The position numbers and the translations under genes are program-made. The notes beneath the pieces were generated by a model, which saw only the letters and a list, made by a program, of their open reading frames with translations, was not told the DNA's origin and searched no databases. A DNA stretch of 64,000 bases, from NCBI GenBank assembly GCA_016713325.1, contig JADJPJ010000087.1, positions 1,054,001 through 1,118,000 on the forward strand. Reading direction: 5' to 3'. Source of the DNA: Candidatus Flexifilum affinis (GTDB taxonomy: Bacteria > Chloroflexota > Anaerolineae > Aggregatilineales > Phototrophicaceae). This document shows, in pieces, positions 52,905 through 61,584 of this stretch; within the stretch, counting starts at the first letter, position 1; each line of letters starts with the position of its first letter.

Positions 52905-54826
52905 TCCGCAAGCTGCTGATCGCCAACCGGGGCGAAGTCGCCGTCCGCATCTGCCGCACCTGCCGGGACCTGGGCATTGCCACCGTCGCCGTCTACTCCG
53001 ACGCCGACGCGGATACCCCGCATGTTCGCGCCGCCGACGAAGCGGTACGCCTCGGTCCTCCGCCGGCCGCCGAAAGCTACCTGAATATCGAGGCCCTCCT
53101 GAGCGCCGCACGCCGGACCGACGCCGACGCTGTCCATCCGGGCTTCGGCTTCCTGGCGGAGAACGCGGCCTTCGCCCAGGCGGTGATAGATGCCGGGCTG
53201 ACCTGGGTGGGACCAGGCCCATTGGCCATCGAGGCCATGGGCGACAAGGCACGGGCCAAGCGCCTGCTCCACGACGTTCCGCTCGTCCCCGGCACCAGCG
53301 GCGACGACCAGAGCGACGTGGCGCTGTCCGACGCCGCATCCCAGATCGGCGTGCCGCTGCTGGTCAAGGCGTCGGCCGGGGGCGGCGGCAAGGGCATGCG
53401 CCGGGTGGACCATTTGGCCGACCTGGCCGAAGCGCTGGCGGGCGCGCGCCGCGAGGCCGAGCGCGCATTTGGCGACGGGACCCTGCTGCTGGAGAAGTAC
53501 ATCACCCGCCCGCGCCATGTGGAGATTCAGATCGTCGGCGACCAGCATGGCAATGTGGTCGCCATCGGCGAACGTGAATGCAGCATCCAGCGGCGGCACC
53601 AGAAGATCATCGAGGAGACGCCCTCGCCTATCGTGGATGACGCCCTGCGCGAGAAGATGAGCGCCGCCGCGGTTAGCATCGGCGAACAGCTCGGCTACGT
53701 CAGCGCCGGCACAGTCGAATTCCTGCTCGACCCGGAAGGTCACTTTTACTTCATCGAGATGAACACCCGCCTCCAGGTCGAGCACCCGGTGACCGAGCTG
53801 GTTTACGGCGTCGATCTGGTCGCGCTCCAGCTCCAGATTGCCGAGGGTGCCGCCCTGCCCGACCTTCTGCCCAGCGTCCAGCGCTGGGGCCATGCCGTCG
53901 AGGTGCGCGTCTATGCCGAGGACCCGGCCAACGACTTCCTGCCTGCAACCGGGCCGGTGCTGCTGTGGCGCGAACCGGAAGCGTCCGGCATCCGCGTCGA
54001 TTCGGGCATCGAGACCGGCGGTGAGATCACCGTGCATTACGACCCGATGGTCGCCAAGATCATCGCCCACGCCCCGACCCGCGCCGAAGCGCTGCGCCGG
54101 CTGGATCACGCGCTGAGCCGGACGACGCTGCTCGGTCTGCGACACAACATCGCCTTTCTGCGCCGCGTCCTGACGCACTCCGAGTTCGCAGCCGGTGAGT
54201 TCGACACCGGCTTTCTGGAGCGCCACCCGGAGCTGATGACCCCCGCCGCCGATCTGCCGGCCCACGCCGTCATCGCGGCGACGCTCAACTGCATCGACCG
54301 GGCAGCGCATCGCTTTCGCAACAACCCGTACCGGCCGCAGAAGCAGAGGCTGCGCCTGGGCGAGCGTCAGATCGACGTGCTGGTCGACGCGATAGGGGGT
54401 GATCGCTTCGCGGTCACCATCGAACAGCAGTCGTATACCGTGGTCGCCGGGTCGGACGAACGGCTGACCGTGGACGAGCACACGCTTCCGGTAGCGGTCA
54501 TTCAGGCGGGGAACCAGCACTGGGTCCAGGTCGGCGGGGAAGCGTATTGCTTCGAATGGATCGATCCGCTGCCCGTGGGCCGCGCCGCGCGCGAGTCGGC
54601 CGGGTCGCTGCGGGCGCCCATGCCCGGCCAGATTCTGAGAGTAGAGGCAGAAATCGGACAATTTGTTCTAAAGGGGGCTATACTGATAGTGATGGAAGCG
54701 ATGAAGATGGAGCATCGCATCAGCGCACCCTATGACGGCACGGTCGCCGCAGTTCACTTCAAACCAGGGCAATCGGTCCAGCAGGGTGTAACGTTGATCG
54801 ACCTTCAAGCGTCTATTCCATCGTGA
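52901..54826 (+). CDS. Acyl-CoA carboxylase biotin-carboxylase/BCCP (alpha) subunit
   Basis: A 641-residue protein that carboxylates biotin with ATP and bicarbonate and carries the biotin. Domains: biotin carboxylase N-terminal (LLIANRGEVAVRICRTCRDL), ATP-grasp (LVKASAGGGGKGMRRVDHL, VVAIGERECSIQRRHQKIIE, YFIEMNTRLQVEHPVTELVY), C-terminal carboxylase domain (HAVEVRVYAEDPANDFLPAT), a middle linker domain (about 450-570), and the biotinyl domain with Lys at about 602 in VMEAMKMEH. It is the MCC/GCC/PCC alpha arrangement and pairs with the beta subunit at 45816-47429. ATG 52901 overlaps the hydratase stop; a GTG-like upstream extension to 52877 is less likely. A stem-loop follows the stop. Confidence 0.92.
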   Translation: MIRKLLIANRGEVAVRICRTCRDLGIATVAVYSDADADTPHVRAADEAVRLGPPPAAESYLNIEALLSAARRTDADAVHPGFGFLAENAAFAQAVIDAGLTWVGPGPLAIEAMGDKARAKRLLHDVPLVPGTSGDDQSDVALSDAASQIGVPLLVKASAGGGGKGMRRVDHLADLAEALAGARREAERAFGDGTLLLEKYITRPRHVEIQIVGDQHGNVVAIGERECSIQRRHQKIIEETPSPIVDDALREKMSAAAVSIGEQLGYVSAGTVEFLLDPEGHFYFIEMNTRLQVEHPVTELVYGVDLVALQLQIAEGAALPDLLPSVQRWGHAVEVRVYAEDPANDFLPATGPVLLWREPEASGIRVDSGIETGGEITVHYDPMVAKIIAHAPTRAEALRRLDHALSRTTLLGLRHNIAFLRRVLTHSEFAAGEFDTGFLERHPELMTPAADLPAHAVIAATLNCIDRAAHRFRNNPYRPQKQRLRLGERQIDVLVDAIGGDRFAVTIEQQSYTVVAGSDERLTVDEHTLPVAVIQAGNQHWVQVGGEAYCFEWIDPLPVGRAARESAGSLRAPMPGQILRVEAEIGQFVLKGAILIVMEAMKMEHRISAPYDGTVAAVHFKPGQSVQQGVTLIDLQASIPS

Positions 54827-54830
54827 CCGC

Positions 54831-54880
54831 GCGCCGATCGCCTGTTTACCACCAAGCTTAACCCTCTGCGATTGCGGCGC
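54831..54880 (+). other. Stem-loop between the carboxylase and ABC importer genes
   Basis: GCGCCGATCGC (54831-54841) pairs with GCGAT-TG-CGGCGC (54868-54880): 11 base pairs with a 2-base bulge and a 26-base loop. No U tract follows, so it may be a transcript end or an mRNA-stabilising element rather than an intrinsic terminator. Confidence 0.4.
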
Positions 54881-54916
54881 AGCGCACCTTGCCTGACTCT
54901 ATTGGGAGGAAAGCTT

Positions 54917-56476
54917 ATGGTTTCTCAGTCCCGCGGCGTGAACCGCCTCGTCCTTCTGGTCGCGCTCGTGACCGCCCTGCTCGCGGCGGTTGGCGTCTCG
55001 GCTCAGGATGCGGTGCCGTTTCGCGTCGGAATGATTGCCCCCACGGTGCTAGACCCTGCGCTGCATACCAATGACCCGGAAACAATGCTGAATCGCGCCA
55101 TCTACGATTATCTGGTGGAAGTCCTGCCGGACTCGACCATCGGATCGAACCTGGCGGAGTCCTGGACGATCAGTGACGACGGCCTGACCTATACCTTCAC
55201 ACTGCGCGAGGGCGTCACCTTCCATGACGGCTCGGCCTTCGACTCGGCCGATGTAGTCTGGACCTACAACCGGCTGAAGGACGTCGGCTCGCCGGCGCTG
55301 AACCTGCTCGGCAGCGAGTTCACCGTCGAAGCGCCCGATGCCAGCACCGTCGTGTTCACTATTCCGGCGGTCAATGCCGACTTCCTCTACGGCGTGGGCG
55401 CGCTGCAAGCGCTGATCATCCCCGACGGCCAGAGCACGCCAAACGAGCTCGGCGAAGGCGATGCGACCCTGGCCAACTTCAACGGCACCGGCCCCTTCAT
55501 CCTGACCGGCTTCGAGCCGGGCGCGCGCGCCACGTTTGCGGCGAACCCGAATTACTGGATGGAAGGCGCGCCGGGGATCACCGGCATGGAGCATATCTAC
55601 ATCGACGATCCCGTCGCGCAGGTCGACAATCTGCTCAGCGGCTCGCTCGACTTCATCACCAAGGTCTCCGTCGATCAGATCGACCGCCTGGCCAGCGCCG
55701 AAGGCGTCACAGTCATCGAGCAGGTAACCAGCCAGCACCCGGTCATCCGTCTGCGCACCGATGCCGGCTCGCTCGGCGAGAATGTCGCCGTGCGCCAGGC
55801 CTTCAAGTACGCTACGGATCGCGACCTGATCAACGAACTGATCACCCAGGGGCGCGGCGTCGTCGGCAATAACGACCCGATCGCGCCGGTCTTCTCCGCC
55901 TTCTACGACGACACGGTCGAGAATCAGTCCTACGACCCGGCCGAAGCCTGCCGCGTGCTGGAAGAAGCCGGCATCGGCCGCGTCTCGTCGACTCTGTACT
56001 ACCCGCTCGACTTCGGCTACGAGCCGCTTCTGGCTCAGACGCTCCAGCAGTTGTGGGCGGAGGGCTGCATCGACGTCGATTTGCAGGAGATCCCGGTCAA
56101 CCTGTATTACGACGTGAGCAACCCGGAGAACTATTTCGACGTCGAGTTGGGCATCACCGGCTGGGGCGCCCGCCCGTCGCCGCAGCTCCTCTTGCAGGAA
56201 GCCTATCTTGAATCCGGCATCGCCACCTATTTCAACGAGTCGCGCTTTGTCGATCCGGAGCTGGAAGCGCTGGTTGCCGAAGCCCGCGCCAACGCCGACA
56301 CCGAAGCACGCAAGGCCATCTACAGCCAGGTCAGCCAGATCTTCCTGGATCGTGGCCCGATTATCATTCCATTCTTCGCCCCGCTGATCGGCGCGCAGAG
56401 CGACCGCGTGCAGGGTCTGGAGATGGCGCCGTTCCCCGGCCGCACCGACTTCCGCACGGTCACGCTGAGCAGCTAA
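54917..56476 (+). CDS. ABC importer substrate-binding protein (SBP family 5, peptide/nickel type)
   Basis: Exported solute receptor of 519 residues. Signal peptide 1-33 (RLVLLVALVTALLAAVGVSA), with cleavage likely before QDAVPF; no lipobox cysteine. Seen family marks: VGMIAPTVLDPALHTNDPET, LAESWTISDDGLTYTFTLRE, GVTFHDGSAFDSADVVWTYN, GTGPFILTGFEPGARATFAA, VRQAFKYATDRDLINELITQ and QIFLDRGPIIIPFFAPL. These match the SBP_bac_5 family for oligopeptides, dipeptides, nickel or similar. ATG 54917 follows GGGAGGAAAG, a strong ribosome site. First gene of SBP, permease C, fused ATPase, permease B. Ligand not deducible. Confidence 0.93.
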   Translation: MVSQSRGVNRLVLLVALVTALLAAVGVSAQDAVPFRVGMIAPTVLDPALHTNDPETMLNRAIYDYLVEVLPDSTIGSNLAESWTISDDGLTYTFTLREGVTFHDGSAFDSADVVWTYNRLKDVGSPALNLLGSEFTVEAPDASTVVFTIPAVNADFLYGVGALQALIIPDGQSTPNELGEGDATLANFNGTGPFILTGFEPGARATFAANPNYWMEGAPGITGMEHIYIDDPVAQVDNLLSGSLDFITKVSVDQIDRLASAEGVTVIEQVTSQHPVIRLRTDAGSLGENVAVRQAFKYATDRDLINELITQGRGVVGNNDPIAPVFSAFYDDTVENQSYDPAEACRVLEEAGIGRVSSTLYYPLDFGYEPLLAQTLQQLWAEGCIDVDLQEIPVNLYYDVSNPENYFDVELGITGWGARPSPQLLLQEAYLESGIATYFNESRFVDPELEALVAEARANADTEARKAIYSQVSQIFLDRGPIIIPFFAPLIGAQSDRVQGLEMAPFPGRTDFRTVTLSS

Positions 56477-56495
56477 TCATCTTCAGTCCTGCATC

Positions 56496-56555
56496 GTAGG
56501 GATGAGGCCCGCCTCGTCCTCCGGCCTGCCCGGACACGACAGGCCTTGTCCCTAC
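56496..56555. repeat. Long palindromic hairpin (REP/MITE-like candidate)
   Basis: GTAGGGATGAGGCC (56496-56509) pairs over all 14 positions with GGCCTTGTCCCTAC (56542-56555), counting two G-T wobbles. The 32-base interior contains further CCGG-based complementarity. It lies in the 112-base gap between the substrate-binding protein and permease genes, where it could lower expression of the downstream genes relative to the abundant binding protein. Confidence 0.6.
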
Positions 56556-56588
56556 CGACAATCGTTGAATCTCTTTCAGGGGTCGAGC

Positions 56589-57425
56589 ATGCTGAGAAAT
56601 GCCGCAGCGCAGATCGTGCGCCGCCCCATCTCCCTCGTTGGCGCTGTCATCGTTCTCCTGTTCCTGCTGGCAGCGGTCTTCGGGCCAATGGTCGCGCCCT
56701 ACCGCTTCGACGAGATCATCCGCGGCGCGGCGCGCCAGCCTCCGTCGGCCGAGCACCTGTTCGGCACCGATCAGTTGGGGCGCGACATCTTCAGCCGGGT
56801 GCTGTGGGGCGCTCGCGACATCATGGTCCTGCCGCTGATCACGACCACGCTGGCGGTGCTGTTCGGGACCAGCCTGGGGTTGTTCGTCGGCTATTACGGA
56901 GGCTGGATCGACGAAGTCGTCTCGCGCCTCCTCGACGCCCTGCTGTCGATCCCGGCGCTGGTCCTGGCCCTGGTGATGCTCGGCACGATCGGGCCATCGT
57001 CCGTTGGCATCGTCGCGGTGATCGTCATCCTGTACACGCCGATCGTGGCGCGCGTGGTCCGCGCGTCGACGCTGAACGTACGGGGCAGCGGCTACATCGA
57101 GACGGCGCGACTCCGCGGCGAATCGGTGGCCTATATCCTGTTCCGCGAAATCCTGCCAAGCGTGCTCCCGGCCCTGGTGGTCGAGGCCGCCCTGCGCTTC
57201 TCTTACGCCATTTTCCTGACGGCGTCGCTCGGCTTCCTCGGCCTGGGCGTGCAGCCGCCGTCGCCGGATTGGGGACGGATGGTCAACGAGGCGCGCACGG
57301 CGTTCTCTCAGGTGCCGTGGGCGCTGTGGTTCCCGGCCGGCGCCATCGTACTGCTGATCGTCGGGGTCAACCTGCTCTCTGACGGGCTGCGGCGCATTTT
57401 CCGCTATGAAGGACAGCTTCTATGA
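56589..57425 (+). CDS. ABC importer permease, DppC/OppC type
   Basis: A 278-residue inner-membrane permease. One N-terminal helix (SLVGAVIVLLFLLAAVFGPM) is followed by the DppC landmark SAEHLFGTDQLGRDIFSRVL, then the BPD transport core with about five helices and the coupling (EAA) loop ETARLRGESVAYILFREILP. It ends LLSDGLRRIFRYEGQLL. ATG 56589 is chosen over upstream in-frame starts because the hairpin region precedes it. The next gene overlaps its stop by 4 bases (ATGA). Confidence 0.93.
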   Translation: MLRNAAAQIVRRPISLVGAVIVLLFLLAAVFGPMVAPYRFDEIIRGAARQPPSAEHLFGTDQLGRDIFSRVLWGARDIMVLPLITTTLAVLFGTSLGLFVGYYGGWIDEVVSRLLDALLSIPALVLALVMLGTIGPSSVGIVAVIVILYTPIVARVVRASTLNVRGSGYIETARLRGESVAYILFREILPSVLPALVVEAALRFSYAIFLTASLGFLGLGVQPPSPDWGRMVNEARTAFSQVPWALWFPAGAIVLLIVGVNLLSDGLRRIFRYEGQLL

Positions 57426-59527
57426 CCGAACCGGTCATTCAGGTCGAGAACCTCAGTCTGGAGTACAAGCTCGCCGACGGCTGGCGCACCGTCCTCAAAG
57501 ACATCAGTCTGGACATCATGCCCGACGAGATCCACGGGCTGGTCGGCGAAAGCGGCAGTGGCAAGTCGACACTGGCGCTGGCGATGATGAATTACCTGGC
57601 GTCGAACGCGCGGGTGACGAGCGGGCGAGTGCTGCTGGACGGCGAAAACCTGCTCGACAAGTCGCGCGACGAGATGCGCACCATCTGGGGCAAGCACATC
57701 AGCCTGGTGCCGCAGGACGCGCTGGCGGCGCTCAACCCCTCGCACACGATCGGCGACCAGATCGCGGAGATCACGCAGCTACATGAGGGACTGTCAAAGC
57801 GGGCAGCGCACGAGCGCGCGGTTGAGATGCTGCGCAAGGTGCGCATCAACGACCCGGAGACGATCGCCCGGCGCTATCCCCATCAGCTCAGCGGCGGCAT
57901 GCAGCAGCGCGTCACCATCGCCATGGCCCTGAGTACACAGCCCCGGCTGCTGGTCCTGGACGAGCCGACCACCGCCCTCGACGTGACGACGCAGGCGGTG
58001 ATCGTCGATCTGTTCCGCGAGTTGATCCGCGACACGCATGCCGCCGCGCTCTACGTGTCGCACGACCTGGGGCTGGTGGCGCAGTTGTGCGACCGGGTGA
58101 CCGTGCTGTACGCCGGAGAGGTGATGGCCTGCGCTCCGGTGGTGGATCTGTACAAGCGGCCCCTGCACCCCTATACCATCAGCCTGCTGGCCAGCCTGCC
58201 ACGGGTGACGGAAGGCAGCGAGACACGCCTGCCAACCATTCAGGGCGTGGCGCCCTCACTGTCCAACCGGCCACCGGCCTGCGTGTTTGCGCCCCGCTGC
58301 CCGGTCGCTGCGGACAAGTGCGGTGCCGAAAAGCCGCCGCTAGAGATCATTGAAGGCGGCCGTCTGATGAAGTGCTGGCGCTGGGAGGAGATCGCCCGCG
58401 GCGATCTGGTCATCGACACGACGCAGCAGCATCAGCCGGCGGATGCCGCACCGCGCGCCGGCTACGTCCTCAAGGCGGAGGAACTGAACAAGGTCTTTGA
58501 CCCGCCCAATCTGCTCGACCGGCTCCTGATGCGGCGGAAAGGCGCCGTCCACGCCGTGGACGACGCCAGCCTGCGCGTGCGCGAGCGTTCGACGCTGGGA
58601 CTGGTCGGCGAGTCCGGCAGCGGCAAGACGACGCTGGCCCGGCTGATCGTCGGGCTGGAGACGGCCGACTCCGGCCAGATGGAACTGCTCGACCTGCCGC
58701 TCGATCTACGACTGAACCGCCGGCCACGATCCGCCCTGCGCGAGCTGCAAATGGTCTTTCAGAACCCAAATGACGCCCTCAACCCCTACCTCAGCGTCGG
58801 CCAGCAGATCGGCCGGACGATCCACTGGCTGTCGGAGGAGAAGCTGACCCGCGATCAGATCCGCCGGCGGGTGCGCGAACTGCTGGCGGCAGTGCGTCTC
58901 CCCGAGGATTATGACCGGCGCTACCCTACCGAGTTGAGCGGTGGCGAGAAGCAGCGGGTGGCCATCGCCCGCGCCTTCGCCGCCGACCCGGCGCTCGTGG
59001 TCGCCGACGAGCCAACGTCCTCGCTGGACGTATCGGTGCAGTCAGTCGTGCTCAATCTGCTCAAGGATCTGCGCGCGGCCAAGGGGGCGTCGTACCTGTT
59101 CATCTCCCATAACCTGGATGCCGTCGCCTACCTCGCCGACTGGATCGTGGTCATGTACCTGGGCGAGATCGTCGAGCAGGGGTCGGTCGAACAGGTCTAC
59201 AGCGCGCCGTCGCATCCGTACACCGAAGCGCTGATCAGCGCGATCCCGGTGCCCGACCCGACGGTGGCCCGCAAACACATCCGCCTGGAAGGCGAGCTGC
59301 CCAGCCCGCGCGATCTGCCGACCGGCTGCCGCTTTCATACGCGCTGTCCGCGTAAACTTGGGCCGATCTGCGAAGTCGAGCGTCCTCCCTTTCAGGAGGC
59401 CGGCAATGGCCACTTCATTCGCTGCCACATCCCGGTCGAAGATCTGGCCGTTCTACAGGCGAGTGCGCCGGGCACTGAGGCTCTGAACAGCGTACAACCA
59501 GACGCCGAGCCGCCGGCGAAGGGGTAG
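57422..59527 (+). CDS. Fused double ATPase of the peptide/nickel ABC importer (DppD-DppF)
   Basis: A 701-residue cytosolic protein with two complete nucleotide-binding domains, each with an oligopeptide-specific C-terminal extension. First: Walker A GESGSGKSTLALAMM near residue 40, signature LSGGMQQRVTIAMALS, Walker B RLLVLDEPTTALDVT, switch His in YVSHDLGLVAQL, then the Cys-rich CVFAPRCPVAADKC. Second, from about 350: Walker A GESGSGKTTLARLIV, signature LSGGEKQRVAIARAFA, Walker B LVVADEPTSSLDVS, switch His in FISHNLDAV, and CRFHTRCPRKLGPIC. Both sites are catalytically intact. Normally these are two genes; here a single chain guarantees 1:1 pairing. The four cysteines in each extension resemble those that bind an iron-sulphur cluster in Dpp ATPases. 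Confidence 0.93.
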   Translation: MTEPVIQVENLSLEYKLADGWRTVLKDISLDIMPDEIHGLVGESGSGKSTLALAMMNYLASNARVTSGRVLLDGENLLDKSRDEMRTIWGKHISLVPQDALAALNPSHTIGDQIAEITQLHEGLSKRAAHERAVEMLRKVRINDPETIARRYPHQLSGGMQQRVTIAMALSTQPRLLVLDEPTTALDVTTQAVIVDLFRELIRDTHAAALYVSHDLGLVAQLCDRVTVLYAGEVMACAPVVDLYKRPLHPYTISLLASLPRVTEGSETRLPTIQGVAPSLSNRPPACVFAPRCPVAADKCGAEKPPLEIIEGGRLMKCWRWEEIARGDLVIDTTQQHQPADAAPRAGYVLKAEELNKVFDPPNLLDRLLMRRKGAVHAVDDASLRVRERSTLGLVGESGSGKTTLARLIVGLETADSGQMELLDLPLDLRLNRRPRSALRELQMVFQNPNDALNPYLSVGQQIGRTIHWLSEEKLTRDQIRRRVRELLAAVRLPEDYDRRYPTELSGGEKQRVAIARAFAADPALVVADEPTSSLDVSVQSVVLNLLKDLRAAKGASYLFISHNLDAVAYLADWIVVMYLGEIVEQGSVEQVYSAPSHPYTEALISAIPVPDPTVARKHIRLEGELPSPRDLPTGCRFHTRCPRKLGPICEVERPPFQEAGNGHFIRCHIPVEDLAVLQASAPGTEALNSVQPDAEPPAKG

Positions 59528-59530
59528 ACC

Positions 59531-60478
59531 ATGCTGCGATTTCTGGTGCGACGACTGGCCTTGCTGGCCCTGACTCTCTTTCTGACGTCGATCCTGGTCT
59601 TCGCCTTCACCCAGCTCCTGCCAGGTGACGTCGCCCGACTGATCCTGGGACGTGACGCGCAGGAAACGGCCCTGGAGAATTTGCGCGAGGAACTTGGTCT
59701 CAATGAGCCGGTCCCGGCGCAGTATGCCAACTGGCTGATGGGCTTCGTCACCGGCGATTGGGGGCGCGCCTTCACGGGTGGGCGTCCACCCATCCGTCCT
59801 CTGGTGATGGACCGGATGGGAAAGTCGATACAGCTGGCCGTGGTGACGCTGGTGATCAGCATTCCGCTGTCGGTGACGCTGGGGGTGATCGCCGGGCTGC
59901 GCGAGAACACCTGGATCGACAGCGCTATCAACGTGGCTACGCTGTCGGTGGTCGGCTTGCCAGAGTTCGTCACCGGCCTGGTGCTGATCAACGTCTTTGC
60001 GCTCGGCCTGGGCTGGTTTCCGTCCGGGGCGACGCTGCCCGCCAATGCGCCGTTGGGCGAGACGCTGCGTCAGCTCATCCTTCCGGCAGTCGCGGCGACC
60101 TTCGTCCTGATGGCCTACGTCGTGCGCATGACGCGCGCCGGGGTCATTGACGAGTTGAAAAAGCCCTACGTGCGCACGGCGACTCTCAAGGGGCTGCCGT
60201 ACCGCCAGGTCATCATCCGTCATGTGCTGCGCAACGCCCTGCTGCCGACGATCACCGTGATCGCCCTCTCGTTTGGCTGGCTGATCGGCGGCCTGATCGT
60301 GATCGAGAACGTCTTCAGCTATCCGGGTCTGGGGCGGCTGCTCACCGCCGCCGTCGAGGACAAGGACATTCCGCTGATGCAGGCGTCGGTCATGGTGACG
60401 GTGTTTTTCTTCGCGGCGGCCAACCTCGTTGCCGACCTCGCCTATGCCCTGCTCAACCCGCGCATCCGCCTGGAATAG
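59531..60478 (+). CDS. ABC importer permease, DppB/OppB type
   Basis: A 315-residue permease. N-terminal FLVRRLALLALTLFLTSILV, then the DppB landmark TQLLPGDVARLILGRDA, LREELGLNEPVPAQYANWLM and TGDWGRAFTG. The BPD transport core has six helices and the coupling loop ELKKPYVRTATLKGLPYRQV, IIRHVLRNALLPTITVIALS. Pairs with the DppC-like subunit. Placed after the ATPase gene, 3 bases from its stop, rather than next to the other permease, an unusual order. Confidence 0.93.
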   Translation: MLRFLVRRLALLALTLFLTSILVFAFTQLLPGDVARLILGRDAQETALENLREELGLNEPVPAQYANWLMGFVTGDWGRAFTGGRPPIRPLVMDRMGKSIQLAVVTLVISIPLSVTLGVIAGLRENTWIDSAINVATLSVVGLPEFVTGLVLINVFALGLGWFPSGATLPANAPLGETLRQLILPAVAATFVLMAYVVRMTRAGVIDELKKPYVRTATLKGLPYRQVIIRHVLRNALLPTITVIALSFGWLIGGLIVIENVFSYPGLGRLLTAAVEDKDIPLMQASVMVTVFFFAAANLVADLAYALLNPRIRLE

Positions 60479-60506
60479 CGACAGCGCCCTGAGCGAACAA
60501 ATTTGC

Positions 60507-60512
60507 TATAAT
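60507..60512 (+). promoter_or_regulatory. Extended -10 element (TGcTATAAT) before the DUF2461 gene
   Basis: A perfect TATAAT preceded by TGC, 39 bases before ATG 60552. The ATG has GAAGGAGGAG 6 bases upstream, the strongest ribosome site in the window. No obvious -35, as expected for an extended -10. Confidence 0.5.
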
Positions 60513-60551
60513 GAAAGACAGTGCGCCAGTGTCGTCGAAGGAGGAGCGTTC

Positions 60552-61244
60552 ATGCCGGAAGCCCTGCGTCATACCCTCGAATTCCTGGGCGATCTGCGAA
60601 GGAACAACGACCGGGAGTGGTTCAAGGCCAACAAGAAGCGCTACGATGCCGCCCACGCGGCCTTCGAGTCGTTCGTCGCCGAGGTGATTGCCCGCTTCGA
60701 CGAGGTCGAAGAAATCGGCCCGCTGACGCCGGCACAGGCCATGTATCGCATCCACCGCGATGTGCGTTTCTCGCCGGACAAAACGCCGTATAAGCCGTGG
60801 TTCGGCGCGCTGATCGGTCCGCAGGGCCGCAAGACGTCGGGCACCAGCTACTACATACAGGTGCAGCCCGGCGACAGCTTCATCGCCGGGGGGTTGTACA
60901 TGCCGCCTTCCGAGGCGCTGGCCATCATTCGTGAAGCCATCGCCGACGATGCCCGGCCGCTCCGCAAGATTCTGGCCTCGAAGTCGTTCAAGTCCACCTT
61001 CGGGACGATGGAAGGCGAACAGCTCAAGACCGCGCCCAAGGGCTTCAGCAAGGATCACCCGGACATCGACCTGCTGCGCTACAAGCAGTTCCTGGCCAGC
61101 CATCCGATCAGCGACGAGGATCTCCTCAAGGACGAGCTGGTCGACCGGACGATCCGCGTCTGCAAAGTGCTCAAGCCGTTTTCCGACTACTTCTACGACA
61201 AGATCGACCCCTCTATTCTGGAAAACATGGACCGTCCGGGATAG
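60552..61244 (+). CDS. DUF2461 (TIGR02453) family protein
   Basis: A 230-residue cytosolic protein. Seen: LEFLGDLRRNNDREWFKANK, AMYRIHRDVRFSPDKTPYKP, YYIQVQPGDSFIAGGLYMPP and HPDIDLLRYKQFLASHPISD, all hallmarks of DUF2461. No function is established for the family. Own promoter (60507) and very strong ribosome site suggest high or independent expression. A zinc-ribbon gene follows 35 bases later. Confidence 0.9.
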   Translation: MPEALRHTLEFLGDLRRNNDREWFKANKKRYDAAHAAFESFVAEVIARFDEVEEIGPLTPAQAMYRIHRDVRFSPDKTPYKPWFGALIGPQGRKTSGTSYYIQVQPGDSFIAGGLYMPPSEALAIIREAIADDARPLRKILASKSFKSTFGTMEGEQLKTAPKGFSKDHPDIDLLRYKQFLASHPISDEDLLKDELVDRTIRVCKVLKPFSDYFYDKIDPSILENMDRPG

Positions 61245-61279
61245 AGTCAGAGCAACGCCCGTCCAGCAAGGGAACCGCA

Positions 61280-61582
61280 ATGCCGCTCTACGATTACCGC
61301 TGCGCTAATGGCCATTCGTTTGAAGCGCGCCACGCGATGAACGCTCCGTCCCCTGCTTGCCCGGTCTGCGGCGCTGCGCAGGTGCAGCGGGTGATCACGT
61401 CTGCGCCGGGACAGCTCATGGGTATGGCCGCCGACGCCGGCCGCGGGGGAACCGCCAGCAAGGAACAGCTTGGGTCCAAGTGGGCCGAGGAGACGCCGAA
61501 GCTGCGCGAGAAGCTGGTCAACAAGCTCGGCGAGGAGATGGTGAGCCGCAACCTGCCTCATCTCGGCAAGTCGTCCGAGTAG
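61280..61582 (+). CDS. FmdB-family zinc ribbon protein
   Basis: A 100-residue protein that opens with MPLYDYRCANGHSFEARHAM and CPVCGAAQVQRVITSAPG, the putative regulatory FmdB zinc-ribbon pattern. Ligands here are one Cys, a His in place of the usual second Cys, and the CPVC pair. The C-terminal half is charged and helical (KLREKLVNKLGEEMVSRNL). The family is found widely with unknown role. The amidohydrolase GTG starts 2 bases after its stop. Confidence 0.88.
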   Translation: MPLYDYRCANGHSFEARHAMNAPSPACPVCGAAQVQRVITSAPGQLMGMAADAGRGGTASKEQLGSKWAEETPKLREKLVNKLGEEMVSRNLPHLGKSSE

Positions 61583-61584
61583 CC

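Noticed and set aside
52760..54661. A 633-codon minus-strand open frame opposite the biotin carboxylase gene
   Set aside because: A shadow of codon bias in the real gene; no domain seen.
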